Positions 23,165-36,266 of a DNA stretch of 64,000 nucleotides are shown piece after piece (position 1 is the stretch's first letter; each line of letters starts with the position of its first letter). The stretch lies in assembly GCA_030522415.1 (NCBI GenBank), contig CM060109.1, forward strand, positions 28,297,392 to 28,361,391, read 5' to 3'. The notes under the pieces are model-generated. The model was not told the origin of the DNA and did no database searches. It saw only the letters and a list, made by a program, of their open reading frames with translations. The DNA comes from Channallabes apus. Taxonomy: Eukaryota; Chordata; Actinopteri; Siluriformes; Clariidae. Both the position numbers and the translations under genes were made by a program.

Positions 23165-24410
23165 GAGTAATGTGACTGGGATGCACCTTTGCCTCCAGAG
23201 AAGATGGGACCTTGGCAGCAATGGAAGGACTCTCTTCCAAAGGATGGCATCGTTGTTCAACACCATACAGTGTAGACATATTGGGCCGAACAAAGTATGC
23301 CATCATTCGTGCTGTGCAACAGGAAGTTTTCGCTGAGGAATTCAGATGCATCGAAGAGAACAGGAATATCGCAAAGAACAGTCCCCTCTTTACACTGAAT
23401 CCCCTCATAGATGAGAACGGAGTCAGCGGTTGTATGTCTCGAGGCAACACTGGATTTGAAGAAAGCAATCCCATTGTTATTCCATGATGACATCACATTG
23501 CAGTTTTGCTAGTGAGACATTATCATGAGCAATCTCAACATCAAGGGAGACACTTCGTTTGGCAGGCTTTTGGATCGTGGGAGCCAAGCGATGTATATGT
23601 TCCCTTATCTTTGGATGTGTGATTTGCCGGAAACTGGGGGACAAAGTGAAATACAGAAGATGGCCGATCTGCCAATGGACAGAGTCAACACAGAAACCCT
23701 GTTTACCTATGGAGGGACCGATGTATTTGGTCCTTGGACCATTTCTGTCCGCTGTACTAGAGGAGGACTTGCGAACAGCAAGCGATGGGCAGTGTTGTTC
23801 ACCTGTTTAACCATCAGGGCTGTCCATATTGAGGTTATGGAGTCTATGGACACATCCTGTTTCATAAACGGCCTAAAATTAAATTTAAATTAGTTTAAAG
23901 TTTTATTGCTAACTGTTCTTTTAAAAAAAATAATTAATTAAGTTTTTGTTAAAAAGTTTTATTGATATTATCTTTTATTTCATTTTATGATTATTTTCTT
24001 TTCTTCTATGTAAAGCACTTTGAATTACCATTGTGTATGAAATGTGCTATACAAATAAACTTGCCTTGCCTTGCCTAAGACGCCTCATTGCCATTCGTGG
24101 TCCAGTAAAGCAGATATGCTCGGATCGAGGGACAAATTTAGTAGGAGCGTGTAGAGAACTGGGCATGCCCCCCAACTTGGATGAAACTAAGGTTACAAAG
24201 TTTCTTGCAGAACAAGGATGTTCATGGATCTTTCAATATCTCTCCATGTGGCAGTGTAGTTCTTATGAAAGACCATCAGTCCAAACCTAACTAGTGGCCT
24301 CTGGGGCGCATCTGCAGAGTGTTGCCAAGTGAAGATGGAAGGGTACGAAAGGTGGAGCTCAAGGTTATAATAAAGAAGAGTAAAAATTGTTCATCAGACC
24401 CATAACTGAA
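23165..24410 (+). pseudogene. BEL/Pao retrotransposon pol relic (integrase region)
   Basis: Reading several frames in order gives BEL/Pao pol features: an upstream linker, an integrase zinc-binding part (RHYHEQSQHQGRH then CRK), the core start MADLPMDRVNTE...GTDVFGPWTISVR with the first catalytic Asp, LTIRAVHIEVMESMD, then RGPVKQICSDRGTNLVGACR with the second Asp, and the C-terminal WPLGRICRVLPSEDGRVRKV domain at about 24297-24360. The third catalytic residue region is deleted between about 24250 and 24297. A LINE tail interrupts it at 23877-24072. RT, gag and LTRs are absent. Confidence 0.8.
23877..24072 (+). mobile_element. 5'-truncated LINE 3' end nested in BEL integrase
   Basis: 196 bp ending in CTATACAAATAAACTTGCC and TTGCC repeats, flanked by the target duplication GCCTAA (23871-23876 and 24073-24078). 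The host integrase reading (FINGL then RRLIAIRG) resumes exactly across it. This is a textbook target-primed insertion of a LINE or SINE 3' end. Confidence 0.85.
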
Positions 24411-24524
24411 ACGATAATGCTCATTCCTTCAGACTAATTCAGAGACTGGTCTATTTTTTTTTCTTAATTTATCAGCAGAAGGTTTGCTATCTTGTGATAC
24501 CAGACAGGGAGTGTGTGGTCATGT

Positions 24525-25058
24525 GAGCAAGAAAATATGCGATTTGTCATTTTTGTGTGTTTATTTCTTGATAAACAAATGAGATAATCTCGGTTAACCT
24601 CCATTGCTCAAATATCCCCCTCTTGGTCGGCAAGTGCGAGTGACGTCACTCCCTATACAATCCCGCCCCACAGTATAGACCCGCCCCTGACGCTGATTGA
24701 CAGGTTTCTGTGTAACGTGTTGGAAATGCAATTGCAAATGGATTAGCGATTGTGTTTGAATTTTGGCCGGCTTGACGCGCGGCGCAGAGAAAGTGAAAAA
24801 GCAAACGTGGTGATTGATTTTGCTATTTAAATATGACCAGTTCATGACGTGTAAGACCTGGGAAATACAAATGCAAATGGACTTTGTTTTTTCATTTTAA
24901 ATTTGGCAGTCAGTGTGCGCTCGCAAAGGCGAATCAGCAAACGGTAATGCAAAGTTTGCAATTGCATTTGAATTATGGCACAGTTTGTGCGTCCACATAT
25001 GGGAAACGCAATTGCAAATGCAATTTGCAATTGCATTTGAATATTGTCCGCGATATCG
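24525..25058 (-). repeat. Partial right arm of the foldback in unit 2
   Basis: Copy of 16833-17366, ending at the CGATATCG terminus. There is no left arm or loop here, so this copy has no partner nearby and cannot fold by itself. It shows that the duplication breakpoint cut the foldback. Confidence 0.9.
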
Positions 25059-25299
25059 TTCCATAGGGTATAGCTTTGACAACAGTTAAAAATATTTAAA
25101 AAACAGTTAAAAATAATTTTACATGATGTTAGAATTATTTTATATATAAAGGAGTTATTTCTACTCTCTTGCTCTCTTCCTCATACTGTAGATCTGATAT
25201 TAACGTGTTAAATCTTCCCTGCTGCTATCTTCCTGTCTCCCCCTCTCTCCCTCTCTCTCTCCCCCTCCGTCTCCTTCCACCTATCTATCTTCCTCTCCT
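25059..25299. other. Unit 2 interval with pyrimidine-rich tract
   Basis: Copy of 17367-17607 without visible change. Confidence 0.5.
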
Positions 25300-25537
25300 T
25301 TGATTCAAATTCAAATTTTATTTGTCACATACACAGTTATACACAGTATGATATGCAGTGAAATGCTTATACGACAGCCAGTGACCTTAAAAAGAAAATA
25401 AAAGCTTATACGTAAGGAATAAATATCAATAAAAAGAAATACTAAAGGCAATAAATTTAACTAGTAAAATAAACTGTACAAATAAGGGCATAATAAAAAT
25501 ATTACAAAATATAGGGGATATATATATATATATATTT
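25300..25537 (-). mobile_element. LINE-type 3' end fragment and short TA repeat, unit 2
   Basis: Copy of 17608-17902. The TA run is reduced to about 9 units. Confidence 0.6.
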
Positions 25538-25550
25538 TTTTTTTTATATT

Positions 25551-25921
25551 TATTCATTCATTCATTTTCTATACCGCTTAATCCTGTGTTCAGGGTCGCG
25601 GGGGGCCTGGAGCCTATCCCAGGAGACTTCGGGCACTAGGCGGGGTACACCCTGGACAGGGTGCCAATCCATCGCAGGGCACACACACATACTCACACAC
25701 CCAATCACACACTACGGGAAATTTAGGAACGCCAATTAGCCTAACCTGCATATCTTTGGACTGTGGGAGGAAACCAGAGTTCCCGGAGGAAACCCACCAA
25801 GCACGGGGAGAACATGCAAACTCCATGCACACAGAGACGGGAATCGAGCCTGGCCGGGGAATCGAACGCAGACCCTGCAGGTGCAAGGCGACAGTGCTAA
25901 TCACTACACCACCGCGCCGCC
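25551..25921 (-). mobile_element. tRNA-derived SINE, unit 2
   Basis: Copy of 17917-18287 with the same A box, B box and GAATGAAT tail. Confidence 0.85.
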
Positions 25922-26529
25922 TATTTATATATTGTAAATATACAATTGTGCTAAGAGCGCCGTATCCTAACCACTAAACCATGAGGGATTAATGGCTACC
26001 TCATGGAAATGCCGGGTATTTAACCCGCGACCTTATACACGCAAAGCATTGTTTTTTCGGGATCTCACCAGGACATTTACAATGGTTCATTTTCTTTGTA
26101 GTAACATATGTCTATAGCACAGGCGTTTGGTCAAACATATATAAACCGATCATTTGCTGTTAATAAACAGAGACCTTTCTGACAGACAACGTGTGTGTGT
26201 GGGTGTGTGACTGAGTCATGGAGATGCCGGGTATTCAACCTAGGACATCATACACGCGAAGCATTGTGTGTGTGTGTGTGTTTGACTGAGTCTCTACTGG
26301 TGTCAGAAAAGCTTACCGAAGTGTAGCGCAGTCGCCTCGTCTACTAAGCGAACTTTAGAAAAACTTTATAAATATGTAGTGCAAAAAAACATGTGCCTTA
26401 AGCAGGAATCGAACCCGGGGCTACCGCGTGAGAGCGCGGAATCCTAACCACTAGACCACCGGGTATTAAGGTCTAGCTCATGGAGATGCCGGGTATTCAA
26501 CCTAGGACATCATACACGCGAAGCATTGT
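25922..26529 (-). repeat. tRNA-Ala/Glu-like cassettes, unit 2
   Basis: Copy of 18288-18895: Glu 25948-25987 and Ala 26003-26051; lone Ala half 26220-26269; Glu 26398-26466 and Ala 26480-26527. Confidence 0.8.
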
Positions 26530-26641
26530 GTGTGTGTGTGTGTGTGTGTGTGTTTGACTGAGTCTCTCCTGAGACTCTCCTGAGAGGAAAAGCTTACCGA
26601 AGCATATCGCACTCGCCTCGTCTACTAAGTGTCTGTGGAGA

Positions 26642-26774
26642 TTCATTCATCCAGGTAGAAGTTTCTTCTAAATAAAGTTTAATTTACAAAACCACTGGAC
26701 TTACAAACTTACTTAAAAACACAAGACGTTTCAGTGTTCATCCAAACACCTTCATCAGTTGTTTGGTGCACAGG
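26642..26774 (-). mobile_element. Penelope-like end with hammerhead-like motif, unit 2
   Basis: Copy of 19008-19140; the CTGATGA and GAAACGTC blocks are at 26758-26752 and 26732-26725. Confidence 0.4.
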
Positions 26775-27334
26775 AAGTAACTCTGGCAAATGTAGACACA
26801 AAGGGGTCACATGATCTAAATCACATGACAGGTGTTAGTCCAATTGTGTGCCAGAGAAGATGGTGCTCCAGCAGCTTAAGCAGATTTTTCCCCTCTCCTG
26901 CCTATGAGGTACCTCTCCTGCTGTGTACCTTGTCTGTTCATCCCTTGGGTCTCAGGCTACTAGCCTGTTTAGCCAGTAGTCTGATTAGCTACTAGCTAGC
27001 TTAGCAGCTAGTGAGGATAACAGCTAGTAGACCTAGCCAAGCCTGTCTAGTGTTTGTTTATCCCTTGCATGTATAGTCCCTAGTGTTTAGTCCGCTAGTC
27101 TGTTTAGTGTGTCTTGTCTCGTCCAGTCTGTATCCCATGTCTGTATTGTATCAGTGTGTGTAATCCCTAGTCTTATGTCTAAGTGTTTTGAGTTCCGTTT
27201 GTAGTATGCTCTACGTTTTTAGCCAACTTCCGTTGTTTGTTTCTGTTATTATTAAAGACTTTGTTTCACGACATCCCCTCTGCGTCTATTCCTTGCCACA
27301 CCATGCCCACAGTCTAACATCTAACAGTTCGTGA
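26775..27334 (+). other. Unassigned repeat, unit 2
   Basis: Copy of 19141-19700. Confidence 0.3.
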
Positions 27335-27689
27335 CACCCGCCCCGCGACCATTAAATAGACATACTTTGGACTCCCAAACATTAGATGTAGCAGCCTGAC
27401 CTTTTTTTCTTTTAATGATGTAAATTCCCGACCTCAATTTCTCCCACACTTGCATCTTCACTTTTATTTCTTTGTTTTTGTTGTGACTGGTGGCGGTAGC
27501 TGCTTGGCGCTTTCGTGACTTGTCACGTGACGTAACCTTATCAAAGAACTTAATCAAATATGAAAATAGATATTCCCAAATATTTAATATAGGCTGTAGG
27601 GAATTGCACGCAACATACATGGATTTTTTTATTAAATTTTGTTTTTAATGTTAATGTCAAAGTTGTTTGTTTAAAGTTAATGTCAAACC

Positions 27690-27762
<73 letters not shown>

Positions 27763-27763
<1 letters not shown>

Positions 27764-28304
27764 ATGCCATTCAAAAGTTTGGGGTCACTTTCTAACTAAT
27801 GATCGTTCCTGATTTTTATTACTTTCTACATTGTAAAGGAATGCTGAAGGCGTACAAAAAATGCATTAATTTCCTTTGAACAGTTGATATTGAGATGTGT
27901 CTGCTACTTATGCTCTGTAAAGACTTCATAACGCCTCTAATCTGAGGTGCTGTTAATTGTTAATTTTTCAGGCTGATAACTCTAAATGAACTTCTCGTCT
28001 GCGGCAGAGGTAGGTTTTGGTCTCGCCCTCCTGGGATGGCCTTCATGAGAGCCAGTTTCATTATGGTGCTTGACGGATTTTGCAAATGCACTTGACAATA
28101 CTGTTCTTGCAAGAACTATTACAGAAAGGCTGACCTCTGTGTCTTAAAATAACAACTAACTGTTGTTGTTAAGTAATTACCTAATTCCATATGTGTTATT
28201 TTATACTTTTGAAATCCCCAGTATTGTTGCAGAATGTAGAAAATAAATCACTAAACAAAAACAAAGAAATATGCAAGTGACTCCAAACTTTTGAACGGTA
28301 GTAT
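27763..28304. mobile_element. Tc1/mariner-related MITE, unit 2
   Basis: Copy of 20127-20668 with the same inverted ends. Confidence 0.7.
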
Positions 28305-28313
28305 ACACACATA

Positions 28314-29686
28314 CACTACTCACAATAAGTTAGGGATATTGTGAGAGACTTAGTGGATGTCATACATATGGTGTTTGTTTCACTTCAGACATTTTTGGGA
28401 TAGGGAGGCAATTGTATTGGAGTGATAGACACAATAATGATTGTGTACAGGTGTGCCTTATATTGGGGCCAATCCCAAAAGACAACCTTTTTCAATGTGT
28501 CATCAATTTCAACATACTGTGGGTATAAAAAGCTGGTATTGTCAGTAAGTCATTCTAAGTTCATCATTCAAACAGGCCCGAAAACACAACGTCACTTAAC
28601 GGATGAGCACCGCCACCTGGCCATGGCGAGATGGCAGGCAGTCAGATGTTGCTCGTGAACTAGGTGTGTTTCAAAGTGTCATCAGCAGACTTGCATCAAG
28701 ACACAGAACTATTGGCAGAGTTCATGACAGACCCAGGAGTGGAGCCCCACGAGTGACACACCGCAACGATGACCAGTACCTAAGGACCTATGCACTCAGA
28801 CATCGGCCTGCAACTGCCACACAGCAACCGATTCCACCGCTTTGGCTTGAATGCCGGACGACCGTTGCAGGTGACTCCACTGACACCAAGAACGTTAATG
28901 TTTGCAGTGGGCACAAGACCATGTGACCTGGACAATGCAGCAGTTGTCTACCGTCCTGTTCACTGATGAGTGCCATCGGCGTTGCTGGAGAAGGCGAGGT
29001 GAGCGATACACTGAGGTCAACATGGTCCCCAGGGTTTGCTTTGGTGGAGGAGGTGCAACAGTCTGGGCAGGCATCATCAGTCAGCGCAAAACAGATTTGG
29101 TTATTGTACATGGCTCAGTCACTGTATGTTCTTACCTCAGAGACATCATTGAACCCATCATCATCCCCCAATTCCGCCAGCACACCCTCAACTTTCTGTT
29201 CATGCATGATAATGCTCCACCACATCGTGGCAGAATTGTCACAACTCGACTTCAGGAAGTTGGAGTGCCTCATATGGTAATTGCCATTAATGTTCCCTGA
29301 CCTGACCACCATAGAGCATGTCTGGGACCAGTTGAAGCAGTGACTGGATGATCGTACCCCACCGCCACGTGACCTGGTAGAACTGCGTGTAGCACTTCAG
29401 AACAACATCATGAGGTTAGTGAGGAGCATGAGACGTTACTGTCAAGATGTCATTGCGGAAAATGATGGAGACACCAGCTACTGACATTGTACATTTTTGT
29501 TATTTGGGGCTATCCCTGTTATTGTCAATTTTTGCGGTAATAAATATTAAACGAATGAAAATGGTGTTTCTTCTCATACATTATTAGTAGAATCAAAGGG
29601 AACTTTTACATATTTCATTCAAACTCAGAGCAAATAGGAAAAGCACTCACGTAAATGACAATATCCCGAACTTATTGTGAGTAGTG
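28314..29686 (+). mobile_element. Tc1/mariner transposon, decayed, unit 2
   Basis: Copy of 20678-22050 with the same terminal repeats, flanking TA and broken transposase (28603-29366). Confidence 0.9.
28603..29366 (+). pseudogene. Tc1-like transposase, frameshifted, unit 2
   Basis: Shares every frame break with 20967-21730, so the breaks predate the duplication. Confidence 0.8.
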
Positions 29687-30800
29687 TATATATATATCAT
29701 ACTGTCTCTCTTTTCCCCTTTCCATGAAGTAGTATACAGTATGTCACTGTGGTTACAGCAATCATACGTCCTTAGGAAATAATTAATCTCACTGTGTCAG
29801 TGATTCAAAAATATGTTTTGTGCAGGTATATCAGGCCTACCATAATCAAGGACAAGGTTATCACCACAGGATACAGGTGCACACAGAGGATCAGGAAAAG
29901 CTTGTGATGCAATGATAAAATAACATTCCTTTCTCTGAGGGTTTAATTACTGCTTCCATAAATCCACTAGAACCAGCACACAACAGCAGAGTTGCTAAAG
30001 CAGAATATAAATGTTGTGCAATATATACATTCTAAACTGACATTTAATATCCAAAGAGTTTATTCCTATGAGGCAGAAAAAATCTACACAATAATATCTT
30101 GATGAATAATCTTGCCATGGTAATGCTATCCTATAGTGTAATATACAGTTACTGGATTCAATTGGATTATTTAACAGGATTTCATTTCAGGACACCAGAA
30201 CAGGGACCATGTGGAAGATGAATTAAAAACATGTAGCCTCGGATTGAAAATTTGTTCTGCAAGACGAGCAACGATTTTTAATAGATTTTGACTTGAAAAA
30301 CAAAGTCTTGGTTTACGAATACCTTTGTTTTGATACCGAGTGTCACGTGAGTCAACGGTTTTTTCTCTCTCTTGCACTGGGGAAGTGTGGGTAATCGTCT
30401 CCCATGCTGGATCTTAGTGCGCGTTTCTTACTGGTATAATCAACATCCATGCATACGTGTACTGTTTACTGACTCTGTATGCGTGTAAAACATCTTTTAT
30501 TTTGTGTTTGTAAGTGCGTGTGTACAGTGAGTGTGTATTGTTTATTTTAACACGTGTGTACGTGTGTGTAAAGCAAAAGGAAGTCTCATTAGAGAGGTTA
30601 AAGATCCATTTTTCAAAGATAAAGTGCAGGTTCTTTTTTTTTCTTTTTACTTTACAGCAGTGATTCCGTTAGTGTGCGCTCACTCGAGAGTTGTGTTGTT
30701 TGGTACCAAACAACAAGAAGCAGGCTCTAGATCGCTTCAGATCTGTATTGCGGTCTTTTGACAAGAAACTTATTAAACTTTAATAAGAGAACTCATGACT

Positions 30801-32046
30801 GAGTAATGTGACTGGGATGCACCTTTGCCTCCAGAGAAGATGGGACCTTGGCAGCAATGGAAGGACTCTCTTCCAAAGGATGGCATCGTTGTTCAACACC
30901 ATACAGTGTAGACATATTGGGCCGAACAAAGTATGCCATCATTCGTGCTGTGCAACAGGAAGTTTTCGCTGAGGAATTCAGATGCATCGAAGAGAACAGG
31001 AATATCGCAAAGAACAGTCCCCTCTTTACACTGAATCCCCTCATAGATGAGAACGGAGTCAGCGGTTGTATGTCTCGAGGCAACACTGGATTTGAAGAAA
31101 GCAATCCCATTGTTATTCCATGATGACATCACATTGCAGTTTTGCTAGTGAGACATTATCATGAGCAATCTCAACATCAAGGGAGACACTTCGTTTGGCA
31201 GGCTTTTGGATCGTGGGAGCCAAGCGATGTATATGTTCCCTTATCTTTGGATGTGTGATTTGCCGGAAACTGGGGGACAAAGTGAAATACAGAAGATGGC
31301 CGATCTGCCAATGGACAGAGTCAACACAGAAACCCTGTTTACCTATGGAGGGACCGATGTATTTGGTCCTTGGACCATTTCTGTCCGCTGTACTAGAGGA
31401 GGACTTGCGAACAGCAAGCGATGGGCAGTGTTGTTCACCTGTTTAACCATCAGGGCTGTCCATATTGAGGTTATGGAGTCTATGGACACATCCTGTTTCA
31501 TAAACGGCCTAAAATTAAATTTAAATTAGTTTAAAGTTTTATTGCTAACTGTTCTTTTAAAAAAAATAATTAATTAAGTTTTTGTTAAAAAGTTTTATTG
31601 ATATTATCTTTTATTTCATTTTATGATTATTTTCTTTTCTTCTATGTAAAGCACTTTGAATTACCATTGTGTATGAAATGTGCTATACAAATAAACTTGC
31701 CTTGCCTTGCCTAAGACGCCTCATTGCCATTCGTGGTCCAGTAAAGCAGATATGCTCGGATCGAGGGACAAATTTAGTAGGAGCGTGTAGAGAACTGGGC
31801 ATGCCCCCCAACTTGGATGAAACTAAGGTTACAAAGTTTCTTGCAGAACAAGGATGTTCATGGATCTTTCAATATCTCTCCATGTGGCAGTGTAGTTCTT
31901 ATGAAAGACCATCAGTCCAAACCTAACTAGTGGCCTCTGGGGCGCATCTGCAGAGTGTTGCCAAGTGAAGATGGAAGGGTACGAAAGGTGGAGCTCAAGG
32001 TTATAATAAAGAAGAGTAAAAATTGTTCATCAGACCCATAACTGAA
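30801..32046 (+). pseudogene. BEL/Pao pol relic, unit 2
   Basis: Copy of 23165-24410 with the same stops, the same internal deletion and the same nested LINE tail (31513-31708). Confidence 0.8.
31513..31708 (+). mobile_element. Nested LINE 3' end, unit 2
   Basis: Copy of 23877-24072, flanked by GCCTAA at 31507-31512 and 31709-31714. Confidence 0.85.
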
Positions 32047-32160
32047 ACGATAATGCTCATTCCTTCAGACTAATTCAGAGACTGGTCTATTTTTTTTTCT
32101 TAATTTATCAGCAGAAGGTTTGCTATCTTGTGATACCAGACAGGGAGTGTGTGGTCATGT

Positions 32161-32330
32161 GTAATATTAGAGAAAAAGGTGTTGGATACTTTAAGAGTTG
32201 TAACTTGCTGATGATGTCATCAATATAGGACCATCTTTAGTATATTGCATGGAAGAGAGCAGACTGTTATTGTAGACCTTCCTTTTTAAGCCATCTGCTA
32301 CAGTTCTTGTCTTTCGGGAGTATCATTGGT
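32161..32330. other. Interval between duplication and hAT relic
   Basis: Unique sequence immediately right of the duplication. Nothing recognised. Confidence 0.5.
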
Positions 32331-32623
32331 AGGGCTGGGTACCGAAAACTGGTGCCAATACGGCACCGGTACCTATACACTATAACCGGTATGTACCAGA
32401 CCAAAACAGAACGCGAATTTCGGTGCATTGAATGATGCAGTTGTAATAAACATCAGATTCATCAACACACATGATCGCTAGTAAAAATTTAAATACTGCA
32501 TTCATAGGGTATCAGAAATGATCGGAATAATAATAATAATAATCCAAACATATTAGACACATCACAACTCACCGTAGTGATAGACGCACACACATAGCTT
32601 ATAGCTTATTTCCTATAGAAACT

Positions 32624-35584
32624 GTGTCTGTTCCCCGAATACTGAGAAAAAAGAATAAATTTGTTAAATTTGCCCGAAACAATCTGATAACCATAAAACC
32701 AGAAAAAGGCAAAATAAGTAGTCAAAATCCACCTCTAAAGTTTGGACTACTCAACATTAGATCCCTTGCGCCTAAAGCACTTATTGTTAATGAAATTATC
32801 TCAGATTATTGCCTTGACGCACTCTGTCTCACTGAAACCTGGCTTAAACCAAATGAATATTTTGGTCTGAATGAGTCTACTCCGTCAGGATATTTCTATA
32901 AGCACGAGCCCCGTCTAATTGGTCGCGGTGGTGGTGTCGCCACTATCTACAATGATGTACTCACTGTTACCCAGAAAATAAGGCCCAGGTTTAATTCATT
33001 TGAAGTGCTTATCATTAATGTTGCACTAAATGAAATACGTAATAAACCCTTGCTATATTTTACCCTGGCCACCGTGTACAGACCCCCGGGGCCATATGGC
33101 GATTTTCTTAAAGAATTTGGACATCTGCTATCAGACCTATTGGTTAACTCTGACAAAGTATTGATAGTAGGAGACTTTAACATTCATGTAGATGATGCTA
33201 ACGACGCTTTAGCACTCACATTTATGGATTTACTAAATTCCTTTGGGGTTAAGCAAAATATAATTGGAGCAACTCACCGCTTTAATCATACGCTAGATTT
33301 AATTATATCCCATGGTATAGATGTCTCTAATATAGAGATCATACCTCAAAGTGATGATATCACAGATCATCACCTCCTGACATATACTCTACCCGTAGAA
33401 CAGATTAGCTGTGTCTCCCCACGCTATCAATCTGTTAGAAATATGAATCCCACCACTAAAGACAGATTCACAAGTAATCTGCCGGATCTGTCCCAATTTC
33501 TTATTAGACCCCTAAATGCAGATGATCTAGATGAAGTGACTAGCAGCATGGGCACTATTTTTACCAGTACATTAGACACTGTTGCTCCCATCAGATTAAA
33601 AAAAGTCAGAGATAAAACATTGGCACCGTGGTACAACAGTCATACTCGCGCCCTAAAGAGAGCAACCCGTAACCTCGAGCGAAAATGGAGGAAAACTAAA
33701 TTAGAAGTTTTTCGAATTGCGTATAAAGACAGTATGTGCAGCTATAGACAGGCTTTAAAAACTGCTAGGACCGAGCATCTTAGCCAACTGATAGCAAGAA
33801 ACCAAAACAATCCCAGGTTCTTATTTAGTACAGTGGCTCGCCTAACAAAACCTAAGATGCCCGCAGAGAGTATCCCATCACAGTTTAGAAGTGAAGACTT
33901 TATGGACTTCTTTAATGAAAAAATCAATAATATCAGGAAGAAAATAATGGAGGTTCAACCTCTAATAGTATCTCACGATCCAGTTCAGCCTATAGCTTCA
34001 CATTTAGATTTTCACTGCTTTACAGGTATAGGACAGGAAGAGCTGTATAAACTTATCACCTCGGCTAAATCAACAACGTGCCTGTTAGACCCAATCCCAA
34101 CCAGATTTTTAAAAGAAGTGATGCTTACGGTTGGAGAGCCACTCCTAAACATTATTAATTCTTCATTACATCTAGGTCACGTCCCTAAACCTTTCAAGTT
34201 AGCAGTTATTAAGCCGCTTCTTAAAAAATCTAATTTGGACGCGAATGAAATAAAAAATTACAGACCGATCTCAAACCTCCCGTTCATATCAAAAATACTA
34301 GAAAAAGTAGTATCAGCTCAAATTTGCACATTCTTGCAGGATAACAACATCCTTGAAGAATTTCAGTCAGGTTTCAGGCCCCATCATAGCACAGAAACTG
34401 CACTAGTTAAGATTACAAATGACTTGTTTTTAGCTTCAGACCAAGGCTGCATCTCATTGCTAGTCCTGCTCGATCTTAGTGCTGCATTCGACACTATAGA
34501 TCATAATATTCTCATAGATCGCTTACAAAATTATATAGGTATTCAGGGACAGGCACTAAAATGGTTTAGATCTTACCTGTCTGATCGCTACCATTTTGTA
34601 GATCTAAATGGAGAACCGTCTGGTATAATGCCAGTGAAATATGGGGTCCCACAAGGGTCAGTTTTAGGACCTCTGTTGTTCTCAATATACATGCTTCCCT
34701 TGGGTAACATCATTAGAAGACATGGGATTAGTTTCCATTGTTATGCTGATGATACCCAATTATATATCTCAACTAAACCAGACGAAATACCTAAGTTGTC
34801 TAGATTAACTGAGTGTGTCCAGGACATAAAAGATTGGATGACCAATAACTTTCTTTTATTAAATTCAGATAAGACAGAGATATTACTTATTGGCCCAAAA
34901 ACCAGCACACAACAGCTTTCACAATTCAGCTTGCGCTTAGAAGGATGTACTGTTATTACCAGCTCAGCAGTAAAAGATCTGGGAGTAATATTAGACAGTA
35001 ACTTGTCTTTTGAAAATCACATTTCAAATATCACAAAAACAGCCTTTTTCCATCTTCGAAATATTGCTAAACTTAGGAACATCTTATCCGTATCTGATGC
35101 AGAAAAACTAGTTCATGCATTCATGACCTCCAGACTGGACTATTGTAATGCATTACTAGGTGGTTGTCCTGCATCCTCAATAAACAAGCTTCAGTTAATC
35201 CAAAATGCAGCTGCCAGGGTTCTCACTAGATCCAGAAAATATGATCATATAACCCCAATATTATCATCCCTGCACTGGCTACCTGTTCAGTTTAGAATAA
35301 CTTACAAAATAGTATTACTTACATACAAGGCCTTAAATGGTTTAGCTCCCACATACCTAACCAGTCTTCTGATACGCTACAATCCACCACGCGCCTTAAG
35401 ATCACAAAGCTCCGGACTTCTGGTAGTTCCCAGAATTTCAAAATCTACAAAAGGGGGTAGGGCTTTTTCATATTTAGCTCCAAAGCTTTGGAATAGCCTT
35501 CCAGACAGTGTTCGGGGAGCAGACACGGTTTCTCAGTTCAAAAGTAGACTCAAGACGCATCTTTTTAATCTGGCATACACATAA
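32624..35584 (+). CDS. L2 ORF2: APE endonuclease and reverse transcriptase, intact
   Basis: An uninterrupted frame of 986 codons, counted from GTG at 32624; it is open further back to the element's 5' end but has no ATG before the endonuclease. The APE-type endonuclease (about residues 35-260) shows LNIRSL, ETW (E71), GDFN (183-186) and DHH (248-250). RT (about 500-760) shows [20 protein letters not shown] (motif A, about 614-625), [14 protein letters not shown] (about 675) and the YADD catalytic box at about 707-710. The C-terminal [13 protein letters not shown] block is typical of L2/CR1. All catalytic residues are present, so this enzyme could mobilise L2 RNA and dependent SINEs if expressed. 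How translation starts is unknown. Confidence 0.88.
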   Translation: MSVPRILRKKNKFVKFARNNLITIKPEKGKISSQNPPLKFGLLNIRSLAPKALIVNEIISDYCLDALCLTETWLKPNEYFGLNESTPSGYFYKHEPRLIGRGGGVATIYNDVLTVTQKIRPRFNSFEVLIINVALNEIRNKPLLYFTLATVYRPPGPYGDFLKEFGHLLSDLLVNSDKVLIVGDFNIHVDDANDALALTFMDLLNSFGVKQNIIGATHRFNHTLDLIISHGIDVSNIEIIPQSDDITDHHLLTYTLPVEQISCVSPRYQSVRNMNPTTKDRFTSNLPDLSQFLIRPLNADDLDEVTSSMGTIFTSTLDTVAPIRLKKVRDKTLAPWYNSHTRALKRATRNLERKWRKTKLEVFRIAYKDSMCSYRQALKTARTEHLSQLIARNQNNPRFLFSTVARLTKPKMPAESIPSQFRSEDFMDFFNEKINNIRKKIMEVQPLIVSHDPVQPIASHLDFHCFTGIGQEELYKLITSAKSTTCLLDPIPTRFLKEVMLTVGEPLLNIINSSLHLGHVPKPFKLAVIKPLLKKSNLDANEIKNYRPISNLPFISKILEKVVSAQICTFLQDNNILEEFQSGFRPHHSTETALVKITNDLFLASDQGCISLLVLLDLSAAFDTIDHNILIDRLQNYIGIQGQALKWFRSYLSDRYHFVDLNGEPSGIMPVKYGVPQGSVLGPLLFSIYMLPLGNIIRRHGISFHCYADDTQLYISTKPDEIPKLSRLTECVQDIKDWMTNNFLLLNSDKTEILLIGPKTSTQQLSQFSLRLEGCTVITSSAVKDLGVILDSNLSFENHISNITKTAFFHLRNIAKLRNILSVSDAEKLVHAFMTSRLDYCNALLGGCPASSINKLQLIQNAAARVLTRSRKYDHITPILSSLHWLPVQFRITYKIVLLTYKALNGLAPTYLTSLLIRYNPPRALRSQSSGLLVVPRISKSTKGGRAFSYLAPKLWNSLPDSVRGADTVSQFKSRLKTHLFNLAYT

Positions 35585-36228
35585 CTCATCCCAGTACTCA
35601 TACTCCAGTACACCTATACCGAATGGCAACTACGCTAATTCTCCCCATCTGTTCTGTATTTCTCTACCCATCCCGAGGCATCGGGAGATTTTGCCAGCTT
35701 CAGTAGACAAAGGCCGACCCTGCGAGGTTCCTGAGGCATCCAGAGAAGGACCAGCTCCAACTGGATTCAGCTTTATGATGGTTGGAGCTACACATGCTGC
35801 TCCTGTGCTTCCAGTGATCCAGACCTCATCTGCCCTCTGCACCTACCGACTCGTCCCTATGCTGAACTGGTCTTCATGACAAATTTAAATAATTTCTGTC
35901 ATATTGAATTTTCACCTGCACAACACACAAGATGTTATATCATTTCTATCTGTTATCGCCCAAATGAGGATGGGTTCCCTGTTGAGTCTGGTTCCTCTCA
36001 AGGTTTCTTCCTAATGCCATCTCAGGGAGTTTTTCCTTGCCACCGTCGCCGTCACCCTTGGCTTGCTCATCAGAGAAATTTCATTCATTCGTCTCATTAT
36101 CTGCACATTTTTCTCACACATGCACACTTCCAATTATTTTCTTTTCTAAAATTATTATTATTATTTGTTTTTATTTATTTATTTTCTATTATAATTTTAT
36201 TTATTTATTATTTTATATATAATTATTC

Positions 36229-36266
<38 letters not shown>

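Larger units (their letters stand above)
16833..24524 (+). repeat. Tandem duplication, unit 1 (7692 bp)
   Basis: The segment from GAGCAAG at 16833 to GGTCATGT at 24524 is repeated head-to-tail at 24525-32160. Length differences come from TA and CA microsatellites. Outside these I noticed only a few base differences, for example C at 17061 against T at 24753, and a one-base indel region near 17795 against 25487. Such identity means a very recent duplication or an assembly duplication. Confidence 0.92.
24525..32160 (+). repeat. Tandem duplication, unit 2 (7636 bp)
   Basis: Second copy of 16833-24524. The junction GGTCATGT/GAGCAAG at 24524/24525 joins the right end of unit 1 to the foldback-arm breakpoint; the right end at 32160 leaves into new sequence (GTAATATTAG). 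No extra bases and at most one base of microhomology are seen at the junction. Confidence 0.92.
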
